In this document: piece after piece, positions 10,501 through 21,639 of the stretch
How positions within the stretch are numbered: the first letter of the stretch is position 1
Layout of the letters: each line of letters opens with the position of its first letter
From: Chamaelirium japonicum
Lineage: Eukaryota; Streptophyta; Magnoliopsida; Liliales; Melanthiaceae
Direction of reading: 5' to 3'
Assembly: GCA_947650365.1 (NCBI GenBank)
Contig: OX393553.1
Coordinates: 70,665,463 to 70,729,462 of the forward strand
DNA length: 64,000 bases
The notes under the pieces: generated by a model
Database searches by the model: none
What the model was told of the DNA's origin: nothing
What the model saw: only the letters and a program-made list of their open reading frames with translations
Made by a program: the position numbers and the translations under genes

Positions 10501-13500
10501 ACACGAACCCGACTAGACACGACACGACCCGACCCATTGCCACCCCTACTAATAAGGGTGTATTTGACTTTTTAAGCCATGTACAAATGGACATTTCAAG
10601 AGGTACATCAAGAAATAGTGTGTAGACTTAACGATGCTATGATCTGTTTGTAGGTATTTGATCATCATAGTAGATTGAAATTCAAAAAAAAAATTCAGGC
10701 TGACCTTTTTTTTTTGGGTTGAACATGGGGGCAAAACTTCGGACCACGCTTGGACGTGAAAAAACCATATAGAGTTTAAGCCAGATTGAGGAGTCACAAC
10801 CGGACCTCCGGGATGCGCCACATGCCGGTGCTACATAGGAAAACTACCTTCAGGTGGGGAAGACAATCGCCGCCCGACAAAATACAGACAGAAGTGCCAC
10901 TACTGGCACACCTACAGAGACCGCCACTAGACGATGGAACATAAATCACGGCAAAGGAGGAGGACGCCACAACCGGTGCTACATACATCACGGTCCATCG
11001 ACCAAAACCCAAGAGACACGGGCTAAAAATAACAACAAAAAAGAAACAAACAAAAATTGGCGACCCATCGCCATCTCCAGCAGATCGGCACCTTCAGATC
11101 GGAGTCGCAACCATCGCCACTCCATCATCGACCGTCACCATCCGCCAGGAGACCGCCCGTCGAGCCGATGAGGTTCCTTGAAAAACCACTGGTGGAGAAC
11201 CTCACGCCGGCTCATAATCCGACCATCTCGCAGCCCTCGACGGGAAATCGGACCTCGGCGCCGAGTGAGGGACGGCAGTCGACCGCAGTGAGAAAGCCAC
11301 GACTCCGGCTCGACAAACACAAAATCGCCCGACCGTCGGAGTAGCCCCTATTCATGACAGGGGAAAAGAAAAGGGGCCATATCCTACCCCTAGACTGTGT
11401 AGATCCATCTCCCGACCTCCCCGGAACCACCGGCGATGGCCGAGGAGGCCGAGAGCAAGCCCAAAAGAAAACCCTAACCCTAGGGGAAAGTGGAGGAGAA
11501 GTCGACTCCCTCTCTAAAGACGGTTCAAAACTTGATTTAGACTGACCTTGACCGACTCAGCCCGACCATATTGACAGGACTAGTTGAAGCCCTATGTTGT
11601 CGGTGTTACCCTTGAGAAAGGGAAACTTTATTCATACCCCAAAAATCTGTAATTAGCCCCCGTATCCCTAGCGTTTCTCAATAACTTACTCAACAATCCT
11701 CTAATACCAACAATGCCCTTTTTTTTATACCCCAAACCCCAAAGCCCCTGCTCAGCGTCTTTTGTACCCCAACCCAACCCAATGTTCGTTTAAACCTTAG
11801 CCCACGCCCAACCCGTCGGGTTGTGCGGGGTGGATTCGGGTTAACCCGCCCAAAGTTGGGTTGGGTTCGGGTTGGCCCGCCCAAGTTGCAGCTAGGGGTG
11901 GCAATGAGTCGTGTCGTGTCGGGTTCGTGTCGTGTCTAGTTTCGTGTCGTGTCCAAAACCCCTAGACCCGGACCCGACCCGTTTAACTAATCGTGTCTAG
12001 ATCCTAAACCCGTACCCGACTCGCTAATAAACAGGTAGACACGATAAGACCCGATAAGACCCGTTTACCACCCAGATCTATTCAGTTGACCCGATCCGAC
12101 CCAATCCGACTTGACCCGAAAGACCCACTGGTTTTATATATTATAGTATCGGATTGTTGGTAGACCCGACCCGACCTGACCTATTGAATGCTAAACGGGT
12201 CTTCCTGGGTCTACCGTGTCCAGACCCTAAACCCGGACCCGACCGTTTAATAAACAGGTCTATCGTGTCGACCCGTTTACGACCCGAACCCGTTTAGCCT
12301 TGACCCAGACCCGCTAACTTCGTGTCGGGTCCTGTCGGGTCGAGGAGAAATGATTCGGGTTGGGCTCGGATTAGCCCGCCCAAATTCGGGTTGGGTTCGA
12401 GTTGGGTTCAGGTTGGCCCGCCCAAGTTGCAGCTCTACTTGTGCCTTCAAGTATCAGCCAACTGCATGGGGTTTATTTAAGAGTGGGGTGTATTCAAGAG
12501 TGCATATAATTGGGGTATATTTAAGGGGGTATGTGTTTGATTGGGGTATAATCAAGTTGGGGCGGGCCATTTAACTGGGGTGTATTGAAGGTGGGGTGTA
12601 AGGGGGAAGGGTATTTTTGGGATAGGAGTGAGGTATGAAAAAAAAAACTGGGGTGTATTCAAGTTTCTTGGAAATGGGGGCTAATTACAGATTTATGGGG
12701 TATGAATAATATTTCCCTTGAGAAACCATTCCATCCTAGTGTCGACAACAAGGAAAAATTGTACTTTAGCCCCTCAAAGTTTGACCCAGAATCACTTAAC
12801 CCTTGTTTTTTTGTGCCAAATCGGCCACTAAGAGGGTGTTTGGTATCACTCCGAAACCGCCGGTTTCTCTGTATTTTAAAAATAACGGATAGATTTTGTG
12901 CCACTGAAATGAAAACTCGGGAACGATCATTTATTGTTTTGTCTGTTTCTTTCCCAATCGAAACACTAAAACCTCAAACTATACTAAAAATAGTAATTGA
13001 CAGAAATACCCCATGCCTAAAGTGAACAGAAAAATAATCACATATGGGGTTTAATAAAAAAAAAATTATAGAAGTTCCCATATGTTATTGGTTTAGTTGA
13101 TTTTACCCGTCATAGCTAGTCAATTAGTGACCTAGAAATCCTAAAATTAAGGGTAGTTTAGAAAGTAAAATTAATTTAATTAATAATACAAAAATTTATG
13201 ATGGGTATTAATGTAATTTTACTTTTATGCTACTTTTGTTAAATACAAGCGGAACGAAAGGGGGGCAAATTGGGGGTGTTTGGCATACGAAACTGCGCCT
13301 GTTTCACCTATATCTCAACCAGAAGAGGGCATTCCTGTTAAATATCATTTCTAGTGTAAACGATGATTTCGCATTACGATTGGCATAGGAATCCACAGAA
13401 CGTTATAAAATCTTTCCCAATTCTCGGTACCTATGAAACAAAACTATCCGTTATTTTAAAAATAACGAATAGTAGGATAGAAACGGGCGGTTGCGGATTG

Positions 13501-14689
13501 ATGCAAACACCCCCTAAGCAAACTATGGGTCCAACTTAGGTCGGGTGAACCAAGCCAATCCAACTTAAATGGGTCATATTGATTTGGGTATTTTGACCAA
13601 ATATGTTGGTTCGGTTATAATTAAGTTTTGTGAACCTGACTAAAAACGGATCAGTTCTGGGTTGGAGGATGGCTACATAAATCCAACCAAATCCGAGAAT
13701 ATAATTTATATATATTAGTCCACTGATATCTAATAGTATAATACTAAACTGGAGTTCTCTCTTCCGTGTTGCGACAGTGGACCACTTTGGAAGAGCCAAA
13801 ATCATTCTCCCGAGTGTGAACACAGTTCTCTCTCATATATCCTATTAAAAACCTACAGTAAAGATGATAAATATCCATTCAATAGCATTTAGTAATCATT
13901 TGATGTTAATTAGAAAAATCATTAGTACTATCTATCTTTCTCTCTCTAACAAGCTATAAGTGAATCACACTCGAACAAGAATGTCAATCACTCCGTATTG
14001 CACACTTCTTCGGACAATTGTGATGTCATCTGTGCTAAGTGGCACGCATCAAGTTCATCCGAACATCATAAAATCTAAAGCCTAATGTGTAAATAGCCAT
14101 AATTATTGTTTTTCAGAGTCACCGAACCGGAATCGAGTTGATCCGATCCAATCCGGATTGGTTTGGGTTTCAGCATGGAACTTGGGGGGTGGGGGGGGGG
14201 GGGGGGGGGGGAGTTGAGCATCACCTGAGACAAGAGGCACAGCATGGACTCGAAGTGGTTCCGAGCGAGCGAGTCCCCGACGAGGGCCATCTTCTTACCA
14301 CGAACGATGCTCAAGAACGTCCGCGGCTCGAACCTCGGCAGCTCGCACCCGCCGGCGGGCTTCCACCTCCACTGCAGATGGCCCTCCCCCTTCCCGTACT
14401 TCCCGCAGTTCCTCACGTCCGGCAGCGTCGGGCACGTCACGTTCGTATAGGCCGCGGGCGCTCCCGGCTCCCACACCCACTGGCCGGCGAACAGATCACA
14501 CTCCTCTTCGCCGGTGGTCGGCGGGGCTTGTAGCAATATTGGGTCAGTCATGCTGAGGTGAGGGAAGGGAGGGCTATGGTTGAGGGCTTTCTGCATGGAG
14601 TGTAAGGTTAATAGGAGGAGGAGGATGGAGAGGGAGAGGAGGCACAGCAAGGAGGAGCCTATGCTGTGGTGCACCACCTTGGACTCCAT
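7571..14689 (-). CDS. TBL gene 1: TRICHOME BIREFRINGENCE-LIKE O-acetyltransferase, join(7571..8323, 14225..14689)
   Basis: A Golgi type II membrane protein, predicted to move acetyl groups onto a wall polysaccharide, most likely xyloglucan given its TBL19-22-like sequence. Exon 1 (155 codons, ATG at 14689-14687, MESKV) has a hydrophobic anchor at residues ~12-30, the PMR5N domain starting at CDLFAGQWVWEPG, and the GDS block (VGDSLARN). It ends CAG|GTGATG (donor 14224-14223). Exon 2 starts after TTTGATTGCAG (acceptor 8325-8324), phase 0, and carries the PC-esterase part, 'LLRTYGPSHF', 'YCNRTQPW', 'RADGHPG' and DxxH in DCLHWCLPG, with stop at 7571-7573. Total 405 aa, normal for the family. The usual family 'HWFF' is NWFF here. 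The 5.9-kb intron is packed with transposons. The splice model is mirrored exactly in TBL gene 2. TBL number and substrate are inferred. Confidence 0.88.
8860..9645. repeat. Cluster of palindromic MITE-like units in TBL1 intron
   Basis: At least three related units in a row, each bounded by 'gtgaggatgat' / 'atcatcctcac' words facing inward and containing 'tagaagcttta', 'ccatccatag' or 'ttaactgttcatatggac' variants and a 'cctagaag'/'cccttagag' word. Similar to the unit at 7205-7445. Probably overlapping insertions of one MITE family. Confidence 0.5.
10080..10548 (-). mobile_element. hAT-like MITE (CGGGTC-rich family) with perfect 8-bp TSD
   Basis: Starts TAGGGCTGGCAA and ends TTGCCACCCCTA, imperfect terminal inverted repeats, flanked by the exact 8-bp duplication CTAATAAG (10072-10079 and 10549-10556), the hAT hallmark. 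The interior is an unusual array of cgggtc / gacccg words on both strands with no coding capacity. It lies in the TBL1 intron. Orientation is arbitrary. Confidence 0.9.
10690..11560 (-). other. GC-rich segment, possible gene or LINE 5' fragment
   Basis: GC-rich, Ser/Arg/Pro-coding in all frames, with an 'accctaaccctaggg' word near 11476 and short open frames on both strands (the longest about 100 codons), none of which I recognise. Placed between a MITE and a transposon in the TBL1 intron. On the minus strand it reads like a plant 5' leader followed by low-complexity coding sequence, but no domain is visible. Confidence 0.3.
11620..12717. mobile_element. Non-autonomous TIR transposon, copy 1 (1098 bp), nested
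   Basis: Terminal inverted repeats of about 45 bp: GGGAAACTTTATTCATACCC at the left, and its mirror ending TATGAATAATATTTCCC at the right, both continuing into TCTGTAATTAGCCCCC. Flanked by an exact 8-bp duplication TTGAGAAA (11612-11619, 12718-12725). The interior holds a hAT-like MITE (11893-12341) between two copies of a 'ggcccgcccaagttgcagct' segment. There is no transposase. A second copy of the entire nested structure is at 17052-18190. Superfamily uncertain (hAT or Mutator, given 8-bp TSD). Confidence 0.85.
11893..12341 (+). mobile_element. hAT-like MITE (CGGGTC family) nested in TIR element, 3' end altered
   Basis: Starts TAGGGGTGGCAATGAGTCG, the reverse complement of the end of the 10080-10548 copy, and is collinear with it to about 12330. 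The far inverted repeat is missing: it stops in 'gtcctgtcgggtcgagg' instead of reaching a TTGCCA-type end. Confidence 0.75.
12752..12828. repeat. Half of an inverted-repeat MITE (same family as 59653-59892)
   Basis: Words 'ttgtactttagcccctcaaa', 'cacttaaccc' and 'gtgccaaat' match the left arm of 59653-59892. The copy is cut off where the Harbinger-like element begins. Confidence 0.5.
12832..13514. mobile_element. Harbinger-like MITE (683 bp), TAA TSD
   Basis: Ends GAGGGTGTTTGG...AAACACCCCC with TAA on each side (12829-12831, 13515-13517), as in PIF/Harbinger MITEs. An internal 'gggggtgtttggcatac' at about 13274 suggests a second end nested inside or an internal duplication. No transposase. 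Confidence 0.75.
14191..14211 (+). repeat. Run of 21 G beside the TBL1 exon 1 donor
   Basis: Uninterrupted G homopolymer beginning 12 bases inside the intron from the splice donor, on the minus strand a C-run. Absent at the same place in TBL gene 2. Could be an assembly or sequencing length artefact. Confidence 0.9.
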
Positions 14690-14910
14690 GTTTGTGTAGA
14701 GAGGCCTGACTGGTGGGGGGCGGGGAGGGGGGGGGGGGCGGGGGGTGAAGGAGAGGGTTTTTCAGGTTGGTTGAGTAGAGATGGGGTGCTCTTAGCTTGT
14801 TAGTAGGGGGGGAATATGGAATGCCCTCATTTTGAGGACCCAACAGCTGATGTGGCTATCCGTGATTGGAGCATAAGAGAAAAAAATTTAAGTCAAAGGC
14901 TTTTTTTTTT

Positions 14911-15170
14911 AGGGTTTTTTTGACTTTGCCCCCGAAATTTCTCTTGAATTAGACTTTACCCCCATATTTCATTAATTAGACTTTAACCCCCAAAACTAAC
15001 TGTTCCGTCAGCTCACCATATAAGAGAAAGGGTGAGCTGACAGAAAATAAATAAAGTTTTGGGGGTGAGCTGACGGAACAGTTAGTTATGGGGGCTAAAG
15101 TCTAATTAATGAAATATGGAGGGTAAAGTCTAATTCAACGAAAGTTTGGGGGGCAAAGTCAAAATAATCC
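14911..15170. mobile_element. Foldback MITE (family F1) upstream of TBL gene 1
   Basis: Nearly the whole 260 bp is an inverted repeat: 'gactttgcccccgaaatttc', 'tctaattaatgaaatat'/'atatttcattaattaga' and 'ctgttccgtcagctcacc'/'ggtgagctgacggaacag' arms around a short centre. A second copy is at 42347-42597, upstream of TBL gene 3. Confidence 0.85.
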
Positions 15171-15365
15171 TTTTTATAATTAATAAAACAGCTGTAGTGT
15201 TTGACCTGCCCGATCTTTATTTGGAATTGGTTTTTAGTATTAACTAGTACTAATACCGTGCAAAGCACGATGGTTGCAAGGCAACTCGAACGGATCACAC
15301 ATCCGGCATCGAATCCAACAACCCATAGTTTTTTTTAGAACTATTTATAAATTTAATAGCGCCCT

Positions 15366-15583
15366 AAACAAGCGTGGATCCAAAAATTGAATCTTGGGGG
15401 GACGTATGTTAGAAAAATCTTTGGAAGGGCGGAGTCTTAAATTTTGTTAAAAATTCAGGTGGGTGAACTTATATAATTTTAAAATAATCTTAGTTAATAT
15501 TGCTATAATTAAGGGTTCGCTTTCGAATCTAGGGAGGTGATCGCCCCCACACATCCCCCTGGATCCATCCCTGACCCTGAACA
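15366..15583. repeat. Possible short inverted-repeat element
   Basis: Left 'gtggatccaaaaattgaatc' and right 'cccctggatccatccctg' are partly inverted; a similar 'agggacggaaccaggattt' word followed by a G-run is at 59520. Weak evidence. Confidence 0.3.
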
Positions 15584-15624
15584 AATTATATGAAACCGGT
15601 GTTCGAGTCAGCGTCTTTACAAGA

Positions 15625-15930
15625 AACTACTATTACTAATAGTGGCTCCATCGCGATGCCCAGATATTGATGATCGGTATCCTACTTATGACCTCAAGTT
15701 AGCGGGGCTAGTTTTTGCTTTAAAACCCTGGCGCCGTTATCTTTGGTGAACAGTTCGAACTCTATTCATATCATAAAAGTTTGCAGTACATCAGTACTTA
15801 AAAACATTACAATCTTCGACAAAGAAAGGTGGGTAGAGTTGTTGACGGATTACGATTATAACTCTGTCTACCACTTGGGGAAGGCAAATGTCATAGCAGA
15901 TGCACTCAGTTGGAAGATGCTCGACTTGAT
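15625..15930 (+). pseudogene. Ty3/gypsy RNase H fragment
   Basis: Conceptual translation in shifting frames gives the gypsy RNase H landmarks: 'YDLKLAGLVFALK', 'RYLW', 'YKSLQYI', 'WVELLTDYD' and 'GKANVIADALS'. The fragment is isolated, with no LTR or other gypsy domain adjacent, and carries at least two frameshifts. Confidence 0.75.
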
Positions 15931-15979
15931 CGTCCAAAGATGCTCGTGTTGGGTTGGGCAGCCCATGAGTTTGGCCTGA

Positions 15980-17045
15980 CTCGTTTCAGCCCATTAGGGT
16001 TACTTGACATAGAAGCAAAGGAGAGGAGTTGTCCTTGCTGTTGCTTGGGAGAAATGCAACCCATCTCTATATATAGGGGGCAACACCTCTATAGGTTGAG
16101 AGGCGGTGGACCCAGATCTTGTGGCGGCGCCCTACTAACCGAAGGAGAGAAGGGGGATCGGGAGAATCGCATAGGTCCCGGGGGGAAGCCGTGGTATAGT
16201 GCCCACCTCCCCCCCTAGGTGGTTTAGGTCATCGGAGGAGAGCTTGAGGAGGAGGCTACACTACAGTCCCCTTTCCCTTAGGCGGTTCGAGGCACCGAAG
16301 GTAAGGCCGAAAGGAGAGTGCAACTGAGTCGCCTCCTCCTTGGCGTGGAAGACCGACAGAGCACGAAGGCCAAGGATTCGGTCCTGAAGCCGATTAGGAT
16401 GATCAGCACCAGGCCAAATCGAACTGGACAAGGACCACTTGTCAGTCGCGAGCGATGCCCGGGAGAAATTGATGGGTGCCCGAGCACCCACTTTCGGCCA
16501 GTAGAAAGTCGAGCTCTTTTTGGCCAATGGCGAGTGCTTAAGCGATGACGATGGTCACTCCCCACCAGGATGTGTGGCGAGGGCATTAGAAAACTGAGGA
16601 GGTGGTCGTGAGAGTGGATCATGGCGGAGAGACACAATGCCACGGGCACGTGCATGTGCCGGATCAATGGGGAGCATCTTGATGGCAAGGAGACACATCG
16701 GATCATATTGTGTAGTCGCCAACGGGTAACTATTCCAGCCGCTGATGAGCGGGCTATTCTGATGGGCACCAGTGCAAGTCTTCGACGGACGACGAGGCAA
16801 AGACGGTTGCGAAGGCGGCGAGCACAACCACATGCATGCCTACAATGCAGCAAGGTGTTAGACTATCGACAGACAATGAACAAATACATCGACCGTTGAA
16901 CACAATAGACCACCGGGCCTACTGCAACCCTTACCGATTTTCTGAATCAAAATGGGAAAACATTACCACCGTCTCATTTAAAGGCACACCGAGTCCTCCA
17001 CAAAAGACACTAAAGGGATTGAACTATGGAGAGAGGGAGCTCTTT
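15980..17045. other. GC-rich intergenic segment, unassigned
   Basis: No recognisable coding region. Open frames occur in several frames on both strands, as expected from low stop frequency at high GC, and none shows a known domain. A TATATATA (16068-16075) precedes GC-rich sequence and could be a leftover LTR or gene promoter. Confidence 0.4.
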
Positions 17046-17051
17046 TTTTTT

Positions 17052-18190
17052 GGGGAATTTTATTCATACCCCAAAAATCTGTACTTAGCCCCCGTATCCC
17101 TAGCGTTTCTCAATAACTTACTCAACAATCCTTTAATACCAACAATGCCCTTTTTTTTTGTACCCCAGACCCCAAACCCCCTGCTCAGCGTCTTTTGTAC
17201 CCCAACCCAACCCAATGTTTGTTTAAACTTAGCCCAAGCCCAACCCGTCGGGTTGGCCGGGTTGTGCGGGGTGGGTTCGGGTTAACCCGACCAAAGTCGG
17301 GTTGGGTTCGGGTTGGCCCGCCCAAGTTGCAGCTAGGGGTGGCAACGAGTCGTGTCGTGCCGGGTTCGTGTCGTGTCTAGTTTCGTGTCGTGTCCAAAAC
17401 CCCTAGACCCGGACCCGACCCGTTTAACTAATCGTGTCAATATCCTAAACCCGTACCCGACTCGCTAATAAATAGGTAGACACGATAAGACCCGGTAAGA
17501 CCTGTTTACCACCCGGATCTATTCGGTCGACCCGATTCGACCCAATCCGACTTGACCCGACCTGACCCGAAAGACCCATTGGTATTAAATATTATAGTAT
17601 TGGACTGCTGGTAGACCCGACCTGACCCGACACGACACGACCAGTTGAATACTAAACGGGTCTTCCCGGGTCTACCGTGTCCAGACCCTAAACCCGGACC
17701 CGACCCGTTTATTAAACGGGTCTATCGTGCCGACCCGTTTACGACCCAAACCCGTTTAGCTTTGTCCCAGACCCGCTAATTTCGTGTCGGGTCCTGTCGG
17801 GTCGAGGAGAAATAATTCGGGTTGGGCTCGGATTAGCCCGCCCAAATTCGGGTTGGGTTTAGGTTGGACTCGGGTTGGGTTCAGGTTGGCCCGCCCAAGT
17901 TGCAGCTCGACTTGTGCCTTCAAGTGTCAGCCAACTGCATGGGGTTTATTTAAGAGTGGGGTGTATTCAAGAGTGTATTTAATTGGGGTATATTTAAGGG
18001 GGTATGTGTTTGATTGGAGTATAATCAAGTTGGGGCGGGCCATTTAACTGGGTGTATTGAAGGTGGGGTGTAAGAGGGAAGGGTATTTTTGGGATAGGAA
18101 TGGGGTATGAAAAAAAAATTTTGAGGTGTGATCAAGTTTGTTGGAAATGGAGGCTAATTACAGATTTATGGGGTATGAATAAAATTTCCC
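17052..18190. mobile_element. Non-autonomous TIR transposon, copy 2 (1139 bp), nested
   Basis: Second copy of the element at 11620-12717, with the same ends (GGGGAATTTTATTCATACCC ... GTATGAATAAAATTTCCC) and the same internal order, including the nested MITE. Flanked by TTTTTTTT on both sides, compatible with an 8-bp duplication in a T-run, and abutting another MITE on the right. Confidence 0.85.
17334..17808 (+). mobile_element. hAT-like MITE (CGGGTC family) nested in TIR element copy 2
   Basis: Starts TAGGGGTGGCAACGAGTCG, collinear with 11893-12341, and has the same altered 3' end, so the nested MITE was present before the host element duplicated. Confidence 0.75.
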
Positions 18191-18198
18191 TTTTTTTT

Positions 18199-18698
18199 AA
18201 GGGTTTTTTACAAATCAACCCCTATAATCTTTATTTTTATATAAACCCCTATAAATTAATTTTTATATATAAACCCCTTGTATCATCCAATATTTATATA
18301 TCAACCCCTACAATTAGTTAGCATCCAAAATAAAGAAATATTTTGAAACATTCTTTTTCATTAATCTAAAGGGATAATAACTTATTTACCCATATTTTTA
18401 ATTACCTAAATTGATCTATCTTTATTGTACATGGACTTAACCCAAAATAAACACAGACATAACCCGCATCTAACTAAGACCTAATCCGAAGAATTCTGAC
18501 ATTAGAAGGGTATTTACTTAGTTTAGATAAAATATTAAAGATGAAATCGAAAATATTCTCTCGTTTTGGATGTCAGCTAACTAAAGGGCTCAATGTGTAA
18601 TATTTGAATGAATTGAAGGGTTTATATATAAATATCAACTTTATAGTGGTTTATATATAAATAGAGAAGATTATAAGGGTTGATTTGTAAAAAACCTT
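18199..18698. mobile_element. MITE family M2, copy 1 (about 500 bp)
   Basis: Inverted ends AAGGGTTTTTTACAAATCAA / TTGATTTGTAAAAAACCTT followed by repeated 'ataaacccct' words and 'gacatccaaaa'-type centre. Related copies are at 53635-54121 and 60626-61313. Confidence 0.75.
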
Positions 18699-18829
18699 TT
18701 TTTATTAATATTTGTAACGTCTTGATGGATGGGTTTTAATTGCTTGAGGATTTTACAAGTTATCTTTTGGATTTCAATTAATGCCACGGTTTGAGTATCG
18801 ATGGTATTCCATTTAACAATTGCTGTTTT

Positions 18830-18965
18830 TTTAATATACATTATTTTTTTAATCAAATTAATTTTATCACCACAAGCATCACATGGGTTCCGTACACACC
18901 CATACACGTGGCTAAGACTACCGGCGTAACAATCCAAGTCCCCATAATTACTGTCTTCTTCAATT
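18830..18965. repeat. Short dispersed repeat, possibly SINE-derived, copy 1
   Basis: Shares 'gcatcacatgggttc', 'cacccat', 'gtaacaatccaagtcc' with 35215-35385. The 'gggttcgattcct' in the other copy resembles a Pol III B box. Weak. Confidence 0.35.
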
Positions 18966-19249
18966 AAGCTCTTTAACCAAGATGGTAAAGACCCCAACCT
19001 GTGGATTAAAAAGCAGAACTTACAAGAAACCGATCAAGCGATCGAAAAGGAAACAAAAACAAGAAAAAAAAGAACAAAGAATGCCAAAGAGGCACCGGCA
19101 CCTGAAGAGTAGCCACCTCCCACACGGCAAAGAAGGGCGCCCCACACACATGACATCTAGGTCATACCAAATGGAAAAATCCCCGATTTCTCCAATTCTA
19201 ACATCTGAAGTACAATGGAATCCAAGTCTTCCCCTTTGGTAGAATAGCA

Positions 19250-21583
19250 TGTTGCCTTAGCAATAGTAAAAAAGACATCAATCTCCTGCTGGATGAGTGG
19301 TGTATCGTCATCCTCGTCAAGGCATAACCTTATAGCCTGATGGTCCGGCTTGAGGTGGTCCAGTCTCCCATGGCTCGGTTGTGTAGATCCCTCGACGGAA
19401 GTCGAGGAGGATCGAGTGGCCAGAGCGGCTCTGCACGGCGAGCCCGGGCGAGGAGGGCGGTGGTGCGAGTCGGATTCAAGGGTTCTTGATTTGGCTCGAA
19501 GCGAAGCCCTGGCTTCAATCGAGACCGGCCCTCGATCAGCAAGTCTAGGGCTGTGACGCAAACTCGAAGGGTGAGCTACCTCAGCATCCTGAGCACCGAC
19601 ACCGACATCTCCAGCATCAACTCGCGTAACACCAGTTACAGCAGCCACTACAACATCACCACCAACAGCACCGACATCCCTACTAGCACTATCCGCATGG
19701 GCTTTAGTCGCATCACCGACTTAAAGTTCCGCAACTCCAGTCCCGGCCTGAGCCAAAACAGCGGTCACAACAACCCTATCCTCCTCTACACCACTATTGA
19801 GTGCTTCAGCACCTTGAAGTTCAGCAACCTCAGTCCCGGCCTGAGCCAAAACAGCAGCCACAAAAGCACTGTGTAGAGTATCTTGTTGCTGTTGCACTGG
19901 CACCTCCTTGTCTGCCTCAAGAATTGCATCAGTTGATACAATTTGTTGTTGCGCTAGCGCCTCTTCACGTAACACTGGAATAGGTTCTGCACCAGTCTCA
20001 CGAAACACTGGACTAGAAGCAGCAACCGCCTCATGTACCACTAGACTGGGTGTAGTTACAGCCTCGCGTAACACTGGACTGGCTGCAAAAACAGTCTCAT
20101 CAATAGCAACTGTTGAGACTGATCCACCTCTTGCACCACACAGCCTTCACAAAAGAATCAGGTGGCCTAAGATAAGCCTCCCCGTGAGCGTTACAATCTG
20201 CCTCTGAAGCTGATGACGCAATAACTTCAGCAACATCCCTATCATCAACAGCTATCATGCTCACTGCAAGTTGCTTAAGTGGAGCATCCACATGAGCACT
20301 ACAATCCATCGCTAGATGACCAAACACGCCACAGACATTGCAACATGGAGGAATCCATTCATAAACCACATGTTGCAAGAATCCAGTTATCTCATTCTCT
20401 CGAAACGCAGGCACTGACGTGGGAAGGTCATCATCCACTGAGATCTCGATACAGCATCTCGCAAATCCCTCCTTCTTAAGCATAGAAAAGTCCAAACTCA
20501 AAGGGTCGCCAATCATACTTGCCATCCTGCTGATAGAACCCCACCATGGCACAGTGAAATGAGGTAACTTTACCCATATTGGCATTTTAGCAAATATCTC
20601 GCGCTCCATCATTGCTTCATGCGTCCAACGCCTGAGCACCACCAATCTCCCATCAAACTGCCATGGACCACCATTAATGACCTTAGCACAGTCCAATTCC
20701 TCACCAAATTGGAAGAGGAAAAACCCCTTCACCCGAGTGAAGAACTCCACCAATCCTAGGGGCTTCCAAGACCTCAACATTGCAATTTTGAAGTGGGGAT
20801 AGTAAGGCCTCTTACCCACAACATAGCCCACCAAGGTGTTATGTCAAGCCATCAGGTTTTCCTTTTCTTCCTCTAAGGGAATCACTGCACATTTAAGACC
20901 ATCTCTAACTTCTGGAGCCACAAACTGAGCCTTAGACATAGTAGCGGCGCCACCGCAAATAGAGCTCCACGACCCCTTAGAACCCAAGGAAGGGTGGTCA
21001 CCAACCCTACCAACCTCCTTCTCTCTAAGGGACATTCCATCGAACACGTTGTCTGCAGGTAGGGTTGCTGTAGTCCGAACTTGGGAACATGGAGCCTTGC
21101 TCTTGCCACCAACCACCAAAGGAGGGAAGGAAGAAAGACCAAGGTCCACACCACCACTTGATCCCTTCTCGAGTGGGGCCTGGACACCACCCCGAGATCT
21201 CCATCTCCCTTGAGCAGCTGCACCACGACCAGGTCTACCTCCTGCTCTCCTTGAATCACGACCCCTTGGTGCTGACTGGACACAAGCATAGCCTCTACGT
21301 TCATCTCGCCCTCGAACTGCTGCTCCACCTAGCACACGAAAACCTGATCTGATCCCACCATCACCAGATTTGAAGCCACGACCACCACCTCGTCCCCAAA
21401 GTCCAGAACAAGATTGGGGAGGAAGATTAGGTGTGTCTGCTGCTGCAGCTCCGAGACCTTTTGCATGAGAGACTCAAAAACCATGTTATTATTGAAGAGG
21501 TTCAGAGAGGTGAGAGAAAGAGAGAGAGAAGGGACTCGATTGAGTAGAGCGTCACTCTTAGGGGATGGAGCCCTGCTCCGCAT
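19250..21583 (-). pseudogene. LINE ORF1-like protein: DUF4283 + CCHC (broken)
   Basis: Nucleic-acid-binding ORF1 type found in plant LINEs. An Arg/Gly-rich N-terminal part (21335-20844) is in the same frame as a DUF4283-type domain (20834-20430; 'KRPYYPHFKIAMLRSWKP', 'GGPWQFDGRLVVLRRW', 'MPIWVKLPH', 'SMIGDPLSLD') followed by a CCHC knuckle (C-NVCGVFGH-C, about 20350-20300). A single TGA near 20843 separates the two; CGA to TGA would explain it. The C-terminal side (20074-19560) is low-complexity Ala/Val/Glu sequence with an internal repeat around 'AVLAQAGTxVAEL'. No reverse transcriptase follows, so this is a truncated relic. Confidence 0.75.
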
Positions 21584-21639
21584 CCTCCTAATAGTAACAC
21601 CCTAACAGGAGCACGCGCCAGGCCATGTAGGTGGCAATC

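Noticed and set aside
14138-14533. Plus-strand frames opposite TBL1 exon 1 (and 33656-34013 opposite TBL2 exon 1)
   Set aside because: Antisense shadows of conserved TBL coding sequence; paralogous shadows are expected.
16278-16853. 191-codon minus-strand frame in GC-rich DNA
   Set aside because: Arg/Ser-rich without any domain; several other frames on both strands are equally open.
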